64,000 nucleotides of DNA, taken from positions 47,058,767 through 47,122,766 of the forward strand of contig NC_041016.1 of the NCBI RefSeq assembly GCF_004193775.1, in the 5' to 3' direction. The notes beneath the pieces were generated by a model. That model ran no database searches. It was not told the origin of the DNA and was given only the letters and a program-made list of their open reading frames with translations. Shown in pieces: positions 1-12,351 of the stretch; the stretch's first letter is position 1, and every line of letters begins with the position of its first letter. Origin of the DNA: Glycine soja. Taxonomy: Eukaryota > Streptophyta > Magnoliopsida > Fabales > Fabaceae. A program made the position numbers and the translations under genes.

Positions 1-1164
1 TTTAAACTGTTTTTGTTTTTGTATGAGTAATGTGTTACCATAATATTATGTAAGTGCCATTTTTTTCTTCCTTAGATTTTGATGTCTAATAATAATGTTG
101 GAAAATATCCTAGTCCCACAGCTGCCTTATTCCTTGGAGTGCAACTTATATATCTATGAGATTTCAACTTAAAAAGGTATTTCCCAATATTGGGATTAAG
201 GGTGAGCATAGTGGTTGGAGCATGTGCATAGGCAGGAGAAAGCTTGAATGAGAATTTTTGTAAAAGTAATGACAAAACCATCTTTGCAACTAATAGAGCA
301 AAAATTTGGCCTATGCACATTCTAGGACCCCATCCAAATGGGAAAAATGAGACTTGGCCTTTTGTTGCCTTTGCAACTCCGTCAGCAAATCTTTCTGGTT
401 TGAATTCGGTAGCATCATCACCCCAAATATCACGATCTTGGTGAATCACCAATATTGGTAAGGAAACTTGCACTCCTTTAGGAAGGGACACGTTTCCAAG
501 TTCCACATCATTCTTGATAGCTCGATTGAAAAAAACTACAGGTGGGTAAAGCCTGAGAACCTCATATAAAATCATGGTCACCTATTGTAAAGAAAGATAT
601 ATTCATTAAGATTCAACACTAAAAGCACTTGCCATATTAATATAACCATGCCCTTAAGTAAAATCATGTGAACCAAAAATTATTGACACAAGTAATTCGA
701 AATTTGGTCTCTTGATCAAGGACTAAGGTTTGATTCCTAACTTGAGAATAAGATTATTGAAAGTACCACTTTATCCTAAAGTAGGTTAATGTGGGAGAGT
801 ATTAAGTTGGGTGTCAAATAATGTGGTAAGTACTTACAATTTTGAGGTGACTTAACCAATCATAATCTGGCATTTTGTTACCAAAAACATGCAATACTTC
901 CTCCCTAGCATGTGCTTGCCAATCAGGATATCTACTCAACAATATCATTGTCCAAACCAGCAAAGCCGATGTAGTTTCTTGCCCTGCTATGTATAATGCA
1001 TTACATTCCTCAATTACTTCTTGGCTAGTCATTGCAATGGACTTATTGTTTCCATGTTCATGTATTTCCATACAATTTGATTCCAAAAGCATGCCTAATA
1101 AATCATGGTTTAAAACTTCACCGGCCTTCATTGTTTTCTCTCTTTTGTTGATGATCCTTTAAGT

Positions 1165-1433
1165 TGTTGATGTATGATGTAATTCAGTTAGTTAGTTAGG
1201 AGTTAGGAGTTAGTTAGTTTGACAGCTATGAAGGTTGTTATAGCTATATGTGCAGTGTATAAATATAGTAGTGATCATGAATAAAAATAATGAGTATGAA
1301 TGAGAATGAGAGTGCAGAAGTTTTATTCAGAATTCTAAGTTTCCTCTATTTTCTTTCATCTTCTCTTATTCTCTAACATAGAGTGAGTGAGTGCATAGTG
1401 TGAGTGTGTGTGAAGAGCTTCTTTGTTCCAACA
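1165..1433 (+). repeat. 5' LTR of Copia-1
   Basis: 269 bp, TGTTG...CAACA. Contains a TATA-like TATAAATATAG around 1257, a plausible core promoter for the element. Same length as the 3' LTR, with five substitutions between them by eye. Confidence 0.95.
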
Positions 1434-1481
1434 ACTGGTATCCAGAGCAGAAGTTCAAGATCCTTGGATACTGAAATTGAG

Positions 1482-4400
1482 ATGGCCTCGAATGGAAATT
1501 TTTCAGCATCTATGCCTGTTCTCAAAGGCAAGAACTATGAAGATTGGTGTGCTCAGATGAAGGTAATCTTTCGATTTCAAGATGTGACAGAAGTGGTGCA
1601 AGAAGGGGTTCAAGAACTTGAAAGGAACCCAACTGATGCACAGAAAGTGGCTCACCGTGAATTGATGAAAAGAGATGCAAAGGCATTGTTCATTATTCAT
1701 CAGTGTGTAGATGCAGATAATTTTTAGAAAATTAGATCTGCTGATACTGCAAAGAAGGCATGGGATACTCTAGAAAAATCCTATGCAGGGGATAGCAAAC
1801 TCAAGAAGGTGAAGTTGCAGACCTTGAGAAGGCAGTATGAACTTCTACAGATGAGTGATCAAGAAAGCATTGGTGAGTTCTTTTCTCGAATCTTGGCAAT
1901 TATAAATCAAATGAATGCTTATGGTGACAAGCAATCAGACTTGGGGATCATTGACAAGGTATGAAGAACCTTGACACCAAGATTTGATCATATAGTGGTG
2001 GCAATTGAGCAAGGCCAGAATCTTGAAGAAATGAAGATTGAAGAACTGCAAGGAATTCTTGAAGCTCAAGAGATGAGGCTAAATGAAAGAAATTCACAAA
2101 GATCAGCTGAGCAAGCTATGCAAGCCCAAACAACCAAAGGGAACAACTATGATGGTGGCAAGAATAAGAAGGGAAAGGGAAAGTGGAAGGGGTCAGGTGA
2201 GGGCTCCAGCAGTTCTAGAAATCATAACCAGAATGAAGAAACTGACAAGAAAGGTGGAGGGAATCACAAAGGGGGCAAGAAGAAATTCAACAAGAAAGGG
2301 ATTCAGTGTTATAACTGTCAGAAATGGGGACATTTTGCAGATGAATGCAGAAATAAAAGGGTTCCAAGAAATGCAGATGAGGCTCAATTGGCACAAGATG
2401 AGGATTCTGACTCTGATAAAGTGTTACTAATGGCAACAACAAACTCAGAAGAAGACAATGTTAATTTGTGGTATCTTGACACAGGCTGTTCCAATCACAT
2501 GACTGGACATACAGAGTGGTTTGTAAACATTGATGATAAGGTGAAGAGCAAGATCAAGTTTGCAGATAAAAGCTCTGTAACTGCAGAAGGCATTGGAAAG
2601 GTGATGATTCAGAGGAAGGATGGACAACACTCATTTATCAATGATGTGCTATATGTTCCCAATATGAAGAATAATTTGCTGAGCTTGGGACAGTTGCTAG
2701 AAAAGGGCTACTCAATGCAGATGGAGGACAATCAAATGAAGATATTTGACAGCAAGAGGAGGCTGATTCTAAAGGCCTCTTTGTCAAGAAACAGAACATT
2801 CAAGATTGGAATTCAGATTGCAGAATTTCAATGCTTGGCTGCTTCTATAAGTGATGAAAGCTGGATGTGGCATCACAGGTTTGGTCATCTAAATTTCAGG
2901 AGTTTAAGTGAATTGAAAAGTAAGAAAATGGTTCATGGTCTTCCCAAAATTGAGATACCAAAACAATTATGTGTTGAGTGTTGTGTGTCAAAGCAACCAA
3001 GGAATTCTTTCAAGTCAGAAATTCCAATCAGATCCAAAAGAAAGCTTGAAGTGATCTATTTTGATGTGTGTGGTCCTTTTGAAGTGAAATCCCTAGGAGG
3101 TAACAGTTACTTTGTATCATTCATTGATGAATTTACTAGAAAAATGTGAATCTATTTCATTAAGCAGAAAAGTGAAGTGTTTAACATTTTTAAGAAGTTT
3201 AAGTTGTTGAGTGAAAAGCAAAGTGATGAGGTGATCAAAGTGCTTAGAACAGATGGAGGTGGTGAGTATAACTCACATGAATTTCAAGTATTTTGTGATG
3301 AAGAGGGGATAATTCATGAAGTGACATCTCCCTATACACCTCAACATAATGGTGTTGCTGAGAGAAGAAACAGAACCATTCTGAACATGGCCAAGAGCAT
3401 GATGAAAGGGAAGGGAATGCCTCATTATTTCTGGGGAGAGGCAACTTCTACTGCTGTGTATATTCTGAACAGGTGTCCCACTAAGAGATTGCAGGAATAC
3501 ACACCTGAAGAAGCATGGTCAGAAAAGAAGCCTAGTGTGAGTCATTTCAGAATATTTGGTTCACTGTGTTTTAGGCATGTGCCTGAGCAGAATAGAAAGA
3601 AACTTGATGACAAGGCTGAACCAATGATACTCATTGGATATCATCCAACTGGTGCCTACAAGCTGTATGATCCTAGAATGAGGAAGGTTGTGATTAGCAG
3701 AGATGTCTTGATAGATGAAACAAAGGGCTGAAATTGGGAAATAAATACTGTTGACAATGGTGAAAGAAAGGTGATTGTGAACCTTGAAGACAAACAAAGT
3801 GAAGAGGATGTACCATCATGAGGAGAGCAACTCAAAAGGTCACAAAGAGAAAGGCAAGTACCACAAACACTTAGAGATTATGAATTGTATCCGGATACAA
3901 CAATCACTGCAGAAGGGGATTTTGTGCACTTTGCTCTACTTGCTGAATCAGAACTAATGAGTCATGATGAAGCCTCACAAAGTTCACATTGGAGAGCAGC
4001 TATGGAAGAAGAATTGAGATCAATTGAGAAGAATCAGACTTGGGAGTTAGTCCATTTGCCTCAAGGAAAAAGGCCAATTGATGTGAAGTGGGTCTATAAG
4101 ACTAAAGTAAAGCCTAATGGAGATGTGTCCAAGTATAAGGCAAGATTAGTAGCAAGGGGATTTCTGCAAAAACATGGCTTGGATTACAATGAGGTTTTTG
4201 CTCCAGTTGCAAGACTTGAAACTGTTAGGCTCATTGTGGCAGCTACTTGCAACAAAAATTGGTCTCTATATCAACTGGATGTGAAGTCAGCATTTTTGAA
4301 TGGGCCACTTGAAGAAGAAGTCTACATAACTCAACCACCTGGTTATGTAGTTGCAGGGCAAGAGGATAAAGTCTACAAGTTGAATAAGGCACTATATGGC

Positions 4401-5500
4401 CTCAAGCAGGCTCCTAGAGCCTGGAATATGAAAATTGATAGCTTCCTAGTCCAGCAGAATTTCACCAAGTGCACTACTGAGCATGGAGTCTATGTTAGAA
4501 ACACAGATTCTGGTGAGTTTTTGATAATATGTCTCTATGTAGATGATTTGCTAGTGACTGGCAGTAGTAAAGAAGATATAAGAGTGTTCAAAGGAAGAAT
4601 AATGGATGAATTTGAGATGTCTTATCTTGGTGAACTATCATACTTCCTGGGTATTGAATTTGTTTCTACCAATAAAGGGATTTTCATGCATCAAAAGAAG
4701 TATGCAGAAGACATTTTGAAGAGGTTCAATATGATGGAGTGCAATTCTGTTATCACACCAACTGAAACTGGAATTAAGCTGCAAATAGATGGGGATGAGA
4801 AAGAAGTTGATCCTACCTTGTACAAGCAAATTGTAGGCTCATTGAGGTACCTATGTAACACCAGACCTGATATTGCCTATTGTGTTGGGTTGATAAGCAG
4901 GTTTATGGAGAAACCAAAGACACCTCACTTCTTGGCAGCAAAGAGGATTCTGAGGTATGTGAAAGGAACATTGGATCTTGGCATTTTATATCCTTACAGT
5001 CAGAAGAATATAGAAGGAGAAGTGTTTGGTTATAGTGATTCAGATTGGTGTGGTGATAAGGATGATAGGAAAAGCACTGCTGGGTATGTTTTCAAATTTG
5101 GAACATCACCAATCTCTTGGTGCTCAAAGAAGCAGAGTGTAGTTGCTTTGTCAACATGTGAAGCAGAATATATTGCTGCTGCTATGCCAGCCTGTCAAGC
5201 TCTATAGCTGGAAGCTTTAATGGAAGAACTAAACTCGAGAAATTGCAGTCCTATGAGGTTGTTGATGGATAACAAATCAGCAATTGATTTAGCTAAGCAT
5301 CCTGTGGCACATGGCAGGAGTAAACATATTGAAACCAAGTTTCATTTCCTGCGTGATTAAGTGAGTAAGGAAAAGCTTGAATTGGAGTTTTGCAGGTCTG
5401 AAGATCAAGTTGTAGACATACTAACTAAGACATTGAAGTCTATCAAGTTCAAGGAATTGAGAGACAAGTTAGGAGTGACATCCTTGACAAATCTGAATTA
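1482..5500 (+). pseudogene. Copia-1 gag-pol polyprotein with seven in-frame stops
   Basis: A single reading frame runs from the ATG at 1482 to the TAA at 5498-5500 with no frameshift. It is interrupted by stops at 1725, 1962, 3147, 3729, 3819, 5205 and 5358. Domains in order are gag (UBN2/DUF4219 type), a CCHC zinc knuckle (CYNCQKWGHFADEC, about 2310), the aspartic protease (WYLDTGCSNHMTG, about 2470) and GAG-pre-integrase (WMWHHRFGHLNF). These are followed by the integrase core ([32 protein letters not shown]), Copia reverse transcriptase with LYVDDLLVTG at about 4535, and RNase H (SDSDWCGDKDDRKSTAGY). The domain order integrase before reverse transcriptase defines Copia. The protein cannot be made intact without readthrough. 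Several stops fall where family members normally have tryptophan or glutamine. Confidence 0.93.
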
Positions 5501-5508
5501 AGGAGGGA

Positions 5509-5777
5509 TGTTGATGTATGCTGTAATTCAGTTAGTTAGTTAGGAGTTAGGAGTTAGCTAGTTTGACAGCTATGAAGGTTGTTATAGCTATATGTGCAGT
5601 GTATAAATATAGTAGTGATCATGAATGAAAATAATGAGTATGAATGAGAATGAGAGTGCAGAAGTTTTATTCAGAATTCTAAGTTTCCTCTATTTTCTTT
5701 CATCTTCTCTTATTCTCTAACATAGAATGAGTGAGTGCATAGTGTGAGTATGTGTGAAGAGCTTCTTTGTTCCAACA
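5509..5777 (+). repeat. 3' LTR of Copia-1
   Basis: 269 bp, directly repeated with 1165-1433. Followed by the second copy of the TAAGT target duplication, after which P450 exon 4 resumes. Confidence 0.95.
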
Positions 5778-7210
5778 TAAGTGACGCCCACATATCAGTA
5801 TCTATTTCTTTCATCCTCCTATGTGTAGTTGTCGGTAGCAACCTACAAATAGATCATATAATTACATTTTCAAATTAATTAGCTAGCCATAAATGTAATA
5901 TGTAACGGTCCTTAACTAAGAAAGCTTTATATATAGCTCTATAGCCATTTTTGTGTTAGTAGTCGTACCACCATCCTGGAATGTAAACATTTCGTAATTT
6001 CATAATAAACCTAGCTTGCTCTTTCAGAAGTTCAAATATTCTTTTTCCTTTCTTCATAACTGCTTCCAAACGCTGTTCTAGAAATAATATCACAGGTCAA
6101 ATTTTGAAGGAAAGGCCATACATCAATTTCACATTTGTTGTCTGAAGATAGCATCCCTTCCCATTTCGAAACCATGTCATCGCAACATTTAAAAAAAGTT
6201 GGCAACATAACCTGCGCAAGATAATGATAACATAATTGATCATGAAGTCACAAAACTTGATATATGGAGTAAAACATGCTAAAAAAATGACTGCCTAACA
6301 AAACATACATTCACCCATTTGCATAAAATTCTATATAAATACTTATAAGGTATGAAAATAATTAAATTAAATTAAATTATTTTCATACATTTAAATTAGT
6401 TTATACATGATTAAAATCAATTTTTTTCGGAAAAGTTAAATGAGAATTTCTACGAATTTGCTTACATAAGTTAATCTTAACTTACATATAAAAGAAACTT
6501 AATTAATTTTTTTTTTCTTATAAGTATTTTATCTAGAAATTTGTCCAATCAAAACCATTAAATTAATTAGTATGTATATAACCTTCAATTATTCAAAATG
6601 GAAAGCAGGGTTGATAATCTTTCGATGTATCCTCCATTTCTCGCCTTGTAAATTTGCAAGTCCAGTGCCCAACAAATTGATAATTAATGGGGCTCAACTT
6701 TGGTTTCTCAAAGTCTTGGATCTTGTTGAAGACCTCTTTGATTTGCTCAGGGTCTGTGATGATCACTTTTGGTGTGGGACCTTCCCATAAAAATGAATTT
6801 TTGCCTGCACATGTATGTTTTGTGTTATATATCTAACACCAACTATTTAATGAGGATTAATAACACTGACCTGAAATAAATGAATTCGAGAATTCAACTA
6901 AATGCATGAGATACCATACATAATGATATTCATATTTTTTAATATAAAATCTTGATATTAAAAGCTTCATACTTTCTAATTAAAAGCTTCCAAATTTTCA
7001 TTTTTAAGCTATCTCATGAGTTTTGGCTCTTGCATGTCCCCCATATTTTGTATTCTTCCATTATTTCTTTAATAATATATAGACTTGTAGCATAAGATCA
7101 TTAGGGAAAGGGTTACCAATATAGTTGGTATGCTTTTTCCTAATTAATGTGATATATGACTCTTATACTATTTTTTACAAGATTCTTTCTAAAAGCTAAC
7201 ATTTTCTATT

Positions 7211-7834
7211 CACGGCTAGAAAACATGGTTTTATGACGGGGATTTGGTGATGGTTTTATAAAAACCAGCGTTGTTAAGGAGGCGATGACATTTTTGTAAA
7301 TACTAGTTATATTTCAACGACTGTTTTCTATAAAATGATCTAGAAATTGCATTTCAAAGGAAATTTTTAGGGAAAACATTGTTAAAATGAAGAATTCAAA
7401 GACAGTTTTCGACGATTTGAAAAATCGTTTTTGAAATTGAAGTCTTTTTCAGAAAACTGCTCCATCAGTTGTATCATATCCCCTCTCAGTCTCTTTGCAA
7501 CCTCTCTCTCTCTCTCTCTCTCTCCCTCTCTCTCTCTCCATGTTAGTGTCACTCGTGTGTTGTTGTTGTTGCGTTGCCTCTACCACACTGTGGCACAGCC
7601 TTTGAAAATTCGATCTCGTCGCGAAGTGCTTTGAGTGCACCACAGATTTGGTCTCAATGCTTGACATCAACTCAATCACCAATGTTGGAGAGAGGAAACT
7701 GCTTCTAGATCTTAACCTATCTCGGTCCCAAACAGTGAAGTGTTGACTTTTCACGATTACCACTTCAAAGACGATTCAAAATCATCATGGAACGAGTGTT
7801 ATAATCATCTTTAAAAGCCTACTTTGTAATAATG
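7211..7834. mobile_element. Possible degenerate non-autonomous CACTA element in intron 1 of copy A
   Basis: The left end reads CACGGCTAGAAAAC. The right end reads TTTGTAATAATG, and in copy C (52816-53467) TTTTTGTAGTAGTG, the usual 3' end of plant CACTA elements. Internal GACG/CGTC-rich short repeats resemble the sub-terminal repeats at 59.8-60.0 kb. No clear target duplication is visible and there is no coding capacity. The same segment in both A and C means it predates their duplication. Confidence 0.4.
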
Positions 7835-8636
7835 CATATTTTATTTAATGAACATAGTATTTAATCAATTTTACCAATAAGATATTATATGTCATATTTA
7901 ATAATATAAATATATTTAATATTTAATAAATGTATTATATGTTTTAATACATAAATTTTAATATTTATAAATTTATAAAATAGAATAATATTATTTTATT
8001 TTTATTTTTACTTTAAAAATAATAAAAAAAACATATTTTTGAAATAGGAATCTATATTTAAAAATGTAAAATTATAAAATATAATAAATAATCTCTTAAT
8101 TTTTCTACTTAAAATTTGACTACATATCATATTTTTAATAAATATAATATTTAATAATTTTATTATATTAAATAGTAAAAAGTATAGATCTATATATATG
8201 CGATAAAAATATATTATTATTATTATTGTTATTTATAAAAATAAAAGAGAAAACATATTTGAAATAGGAAACTTTAAATATATATTAATATCATAATATC
8301 AATAAATTGAAAAATATGTATGATAGCTTTTCTATTAATTATTATACTTACAATTGACTACATACTATATTTAATAAATATAATATTTAATGTTATTAGG
8401 TAGCCAATTTTACTTATAGTATAATAATTATGACACCTATTAAATATAATATAGTAAATGATATGTGAAAAATAAAAAATTCAAATGCACATTTATATAA
8501 TAAAAATAAATTCATAAATATATAAATTTAATTTAAAAAATATTTTTTCAGAATTTTTTTATTCTTTAATTAAAATAATTTTAGTGTTTTTGCGTCATGT
8601 ATGTTGTCTCTTAATATTGTTATACACAATTTTATA

Positions 8637-8659
8637 TACATATATATATATATATATAA

Positions 8660-8719
<60 letters not shown>
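8637..8719. repeat. TA dinucleotide microsatellite
   Basis: Nearly uninterrupted TA repeat of about 80 bp in AT-rich intron sequence. Length-variable relative to the equivalent stretch in copy C (about 54283-54314). Confidence 0.9.
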
Positions 8720-8722
<3 letters not shown>

Positions 8723-9072
8723 TTACTGTGAAGAATTACATCACTAAAAAAATTATGTTTTTTATTATAAAATTAGAATTATAGAAATAATATTAAAAAA
8801 TTTAGTCAACAATGAAATGCATAACAAATTAATTCAATTAACTATAATGTTTAATATATTTAAATTTTTATTCATGATTTCATTAAAAAAATAAGAAGTT
8901 GAATATTATTAATCTTAACAAAATAAATGCACACATTATCTTAGAAATATTATTTGTAATGAATCGTTGATGATAAACTAAAATGGATAAATAAAAATAT
9001 TGAAAGTAAATCGAAAATTCGTTATATTTATAGGCATGTTAGACCTTTTCTTTTTAATTACAAAAATTACAT

Positions 9073-10604
9073 TTTACTAATTTTAGTCCCTTAACCTTTA
9101 TTTTTATCCTTACTTTATTTAGTCTATTGTCTCAAATAAAAAAAATTAAAATTAGAAATTCTAAAAAATTAAGAGAATAAAGGAATGATAAACCATAAAT
9201 ATATAACTCCCTCCTAATAAAAGCCCTTCTCACTCATGTTTCATTATTCCATGTTTCATAATTCTATTTATTTAAGATATGACAAGCATAAATATATTTT
9301 ATTTATTAATATAAAATATCTATTAACTTTATGAATAATTAATTTTTATTAGAAAATTTAGTTGAGCACCTGTGATGGAGTGTTTCTTTTAAATTATATC
9401 TTTTTAGTTTATAAAAATTGAATTCAAGACATATTGCTTAAGAGAATTTGACTTTGAAACTAATGACTTGCTGTAAATTCTAGTATCCATTATACACTTT
9501 ATAATCATTCATAATTTTTTGATAAGTAATCATTCATAATTATTATTATATATTACTAGCCTGCCATAACTAAACCTCCTATCACTCAGTATCTTTTATT
9601 ATTCCGTGATTCATAATTCCATTTAAGATAACAAGCATGAATTCTAATCTCTAGTATACACTTCTCTTCTCTTTATTTTTTTTTGTTGTCATCTAGTATA
9701 CAATCTCTAATCATTCATAGTTATTTTTACATATTACAAGCCTGCCATAACATTGGGTTATTACGCGCTTCTAAAATCCATTAATATATATACATTGGTC
9801 CATAATGTAATATTATAAATTCTTAACCATCATAATTAAGATATTAATTTGGTTCTTCAATACTCTTTTGTTTTTATCTTTTTTTATCATGCATTTTAAT
9901 CAAACACATTCTTAAAATTCATCGTCTCTTCCTAAAATTATATTATATGAAATCAAACTCAAATTTTTTCTGTGAACTTAACGTATGTTGTTAATTTAAC
10001 TACACCTTATTTAATAACATAGTTATATTTTGATGCTGTCTCAAATAACACAAGACTTTACGAATACGCAAGGTACACTGATTAAAAGATCTATCTTCAA
10101 AATCAATAACGTGGATTCCACAAGCGGTGCTCTTCAAAAGATATAATAACGTTTTGGAGGAATATGGACTCGCATGACATCTATAAACTCGACAATATAA
10201 ACGTACCTTCTTCAAATCAGACAGTACGTGAGTCTTGCGACATTTGAGAATTCAATTTATACGTTCTTTAAATAATAATCTTCCTAAAGTTATTTGTGTT
10301 TGGTGCACAAAGATAGGCAACCTGATTGCTAGCCGTTAGATTAATGATCTTTATATTGAACGACTGGATTCGGTCTATCAGTGCAATCTTTTGTACCAGT
10401 TAATTAATTTTTAATAGTCATGGGTTATTTTATTTTTATATCCCTTCTTTATTATTAATTATTTTATTAAAAAATGTTCACATAAATATTATTGTGTTAT
10501 TTTCCTTTGGTTAAGAATTTAATTTTATTTAATTATAATTTGTTGAGGATTGGTTGGTCGTGGGTGTTGGTGTCATTGTAGGGAGAAAAATAGTTTTAGA
10601 AAGT
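9073..10604. other. AT-rich flank shared by units A and B
   Basis: Closely matches 17825-19395. No convincing gene. A 70-codon minus-strand frame at 10000-10215 is open in both copies (18796-19014), but I recognise no family, and its conservation can be explained by recent duplication alone. Confidence 0.6.
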
Positions 10605-10895
10605 ATTTAGTGAGACTCGTGAGGGTGGGAGACAAGGAGGTTGTAAAGGATAACGCCGCAGGAGTAGGAGTTGGGCTTCGAGCTGTCGTAGTGGACAAAG
10701 CGGAGGATCTTCGGCACGATGAAGACGGGGTCCACATGTTGTGTGGAGGAGCTTGTCACAGAGGTGCTTAAGGAAGGTAGAGAGGCCAAAGTCGAAGACT
10801 TTGATGTTGCGCGCCAATGGCATCCAAGAGTAGGTTTTGCGGCTTGAGGTAGTGGTGGGCGACGCCGCAGCGGTGGCATCTAGGAGTAGGTTATC
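10605..10895 (-). pseudogene. CIPK-type protein kinase fragment, unit A
   Basis: Broken reading frames carry fragments typical of CBL-interacting Ser/Thr kinases: NIKVFDFGLSTF (the DFG activation-segment start), HLCDKLLHTTCG and SCGVILYNLLV, in the order of a kinase catalytic domain. The frame shifts between these pieces and there is no complete kinase. Unit B holds the same fragment at 19400-19675 with slightly different damage. It appears to be a dead fragment duplicated along with the P450 unit. Confidence 0.7.
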
Positions 10896-10899
10896 CGGC

Positions 10900-11590
10900 A
10901 CAGAATAAAGATCACGATAGCATAATAAAAAACAACAACAACCAAACAAGAACAAACACAAAACTAAATGGGCTAATCTCCCAAGTTGACACCCAAAACC
11001 ACCACCTTCAATTTCCTACAACTTAGAAAAAGGCTTCTATTTCAAGTCAATGAACATGACCAAGTCCTAGAAACGCGGACAATCAACCCTCTTCAACAAA
11101 ATTATTCTTCAAAATAGAACCCCACAAAGACAGCATAGAGCTTATCTTTCTACCTAGAAGGGCAAAACAATATTTGAAGTTCTTAATGGGCATTCTTATC
11201 TTTTCATGAAAGTAATGACAAAATTGTCTTTATATGTTAACTTAAATAAAATATTAAAAAGTTTAAATACCGACCCACTAGCGATACCCGATTTGTATTT
11301 CCTTGACCACAAAACACAAGGAATTTTCGTGACCACCATAGCCTACACCTCTTTAAATAATAATCATCCTAAAAATATGGTTTTCTTTATAGAGTGCCTG
11401 ATGTTAATTTTTTCTTTATTTGGTTAGTTGGTTGTATTCATATATCACTACCTATATTCTAGATAGATTTTGGAAATGCATGATGTGGACAAGTTATGTA
11501 AATGCTATTTTTACTTGTAATTGCTCACAAGCTTATGATTAGTTTACTTATCAAACAATAAAAATACTGTAGGTATGCATATCAGACAGG
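10900..11590. other. Non-coding tail of the CIPK block, ending at the empty CACTA target site
   Basis: Collinear with 19700-20380. No gene seen. At 11591-11593 the trinucleotide TTA is the undisrupted counterpart of the site where the large CACTA element sits in the next unit. Confidence 0.7.
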
Positions 11591-11996
11591 TTAAGTTGGT
11601 AATTAGTTTTACCTGATGCACAATACTTACTCTCTCACATCTTTTGCTAGCTCTTTTTAACCCAACCAATTCTCCATTTCATGTTTGGAGGAACCACTTG
11701 GTGTTGACAAGTTACTGAGCATGAATACCATTGATAGGATTTAGAGGTTCTCGTCTGGTTATTGCCATCCTAGAATAGATAACTTGGGCATGGGAAACCG
11801 CTAGATTGAAGGACGAAGTTGCAGCACATCTAACAGGTGCAAGTAAGTCAAGCATTGAAATTTAAGTTAGAGACTTGATAAATTTTAGATGATGAAGAGT
11901 ATGCAGTAGACACATTCCCATGGAATAGACAAACAATAGTTGTTATCCTTATGCATTCCATCTGATTTTAAATAATAATGTTTCTTTGTCTTATAG

Positions 11997-12212
11997 TTGG
12001 CTGATGCAAAGGATGTAATGAGAGCAATACATAACTTGAGAGGCATCAGATTACTAGTTCTGACCCCTAATTTAATGGTATATTAATAATCTAGATAGCC
12101 ATAAATAGGCAAACATATATTCACATCTCTAACCTGTTACATTCATAGGGTTTTAAAGTTGCAATTATTGGCTTCTAGTGCTAGAGAAGTTGGTATTTTT
12201 GCATCATGATCC
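11997..12212 (+). pseudogene. HMG-CoA lyase-like gene fragment, unit B
   Basis: Two exon-like pieces, 11997-12077 and 12149-about 12212, read LADAKDVMRAIHNLRGIR, then VLTPNL, and after an intron ASSAREVGIFAS. This strongly resembles the barrel segment of 3-hydroxy-3-methylglutaryl-CoA lyase, the leucine-degradation and ketogenesis enzyme. The first piece follows TTATAG and ends at GTATAT, so splice sites look retained. The second piece needs a frame change and ends in a stop. Only a fraction of the enzyme is present. The equivalent fragment in unit C is at 48464-48680. Confidence 0.6.
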
Positions 12213-12351
12213 TTTTCATCTCAACCTAAGTTTCCACCAAAGGCTCCTCATTTCTAGCTCTCTCCCTTTGCAATTTGTTCCACCACACAAGAGCATAATC
12301 CGAGAATTCCGCGGCTGCTAGCTTCAATTTTTGGGCCTCTTCATAGGTGTT

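Larger units (their letters stand above)
1165..5777 (+). mobile_element. Ty1/Copia LTR retrotransposon (Copia-1), complete structure
   Basis: Two 269-bp LTRs (1165-1433 and 5509-5777) begin TGTTG and end CAACA. The element is flanked by a 5-bp target duplication TAAGT at 1160-1164 and 5778-5782. A primer-binding-site-like sequence resembling the initiator-tRNA-Met type (TGGTATCCAGAGC) follows the 5' LTR at about 1436-1448. A purine tract AAGGAGGGA precedes the 3' LTR at 5500-5508. The internal coding region runs in the same direction. By eye the LTRs differ at five positions, four of them transitions, so the insertion is fairly recent. It sits in exon 4 of P450 copy A, on the strand opposite to that gene. 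Confidence 0.97.
72..6804 (-). pseudogene. CYP72A: CYP72A-type cytochrome P450, copy A (disrupted pseudogene)
   Basis: Remnant of a haem-thiolate monooxygenase of the plant CYP72 clan, matching copies B and C exon by exon: exon 5 at 72-581, exon 4 at 838-1164 plus 5783-5842, exon 3 at 5969-6211, exon 2 at 6583-6804. Visible motifs are the ExxR helix (EVLRLYPP), PERF, the haem loop [13 protein letters not shown] and the I-helix AGQETTS. It is dead for several independent reasons. A 4.6-kb Copia element splits exon 4. One base is missing just before that insertion, one base is extra in exon 3, and exon 2 has four extra bases (222 against 218). The last residues diverge from the paralogs left of about position 185. 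Exon 1 with the membrane anchor is absent. The assignment to CYP72A is from motif and exon pattern. Confidence 0.9.
6805..9072. other. Intron 1 of P450 copy A (AT-rich, no gene)
   Basis: Non-coding sequence collinear with intron 1 of copy C (52410-55343). It holds a short CT microsatellite at about 7503-7540, a degenerate mini-CACTA-like segment (listed separately) and a long TA microsatellite. Near 9073 the match to the copy C intron stops and sequence equivalent to 17825 onward in the B unit begins. The rest of the intron, exon 1 and the promoter are therefore missing. Confidence 0.75.

Noticed and set aside
1436..1448. tRNA-like sequence after the Copia-1 LTR
   Set aside because: It is a primer-binding-site match, not a tRNA gene; no tRNA or rRNA gene was recognised anywhere in the window.
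8584..8784. Tyrosine-isoleucine repeat protein
   Set aside because: Translation of a TA microsatellite.
10000..10215. Conserved small gene shared by units A and B (also 18796-19014)
   Set aside because: No family signature, no start-site support, and identity is expected from the recent duplication.
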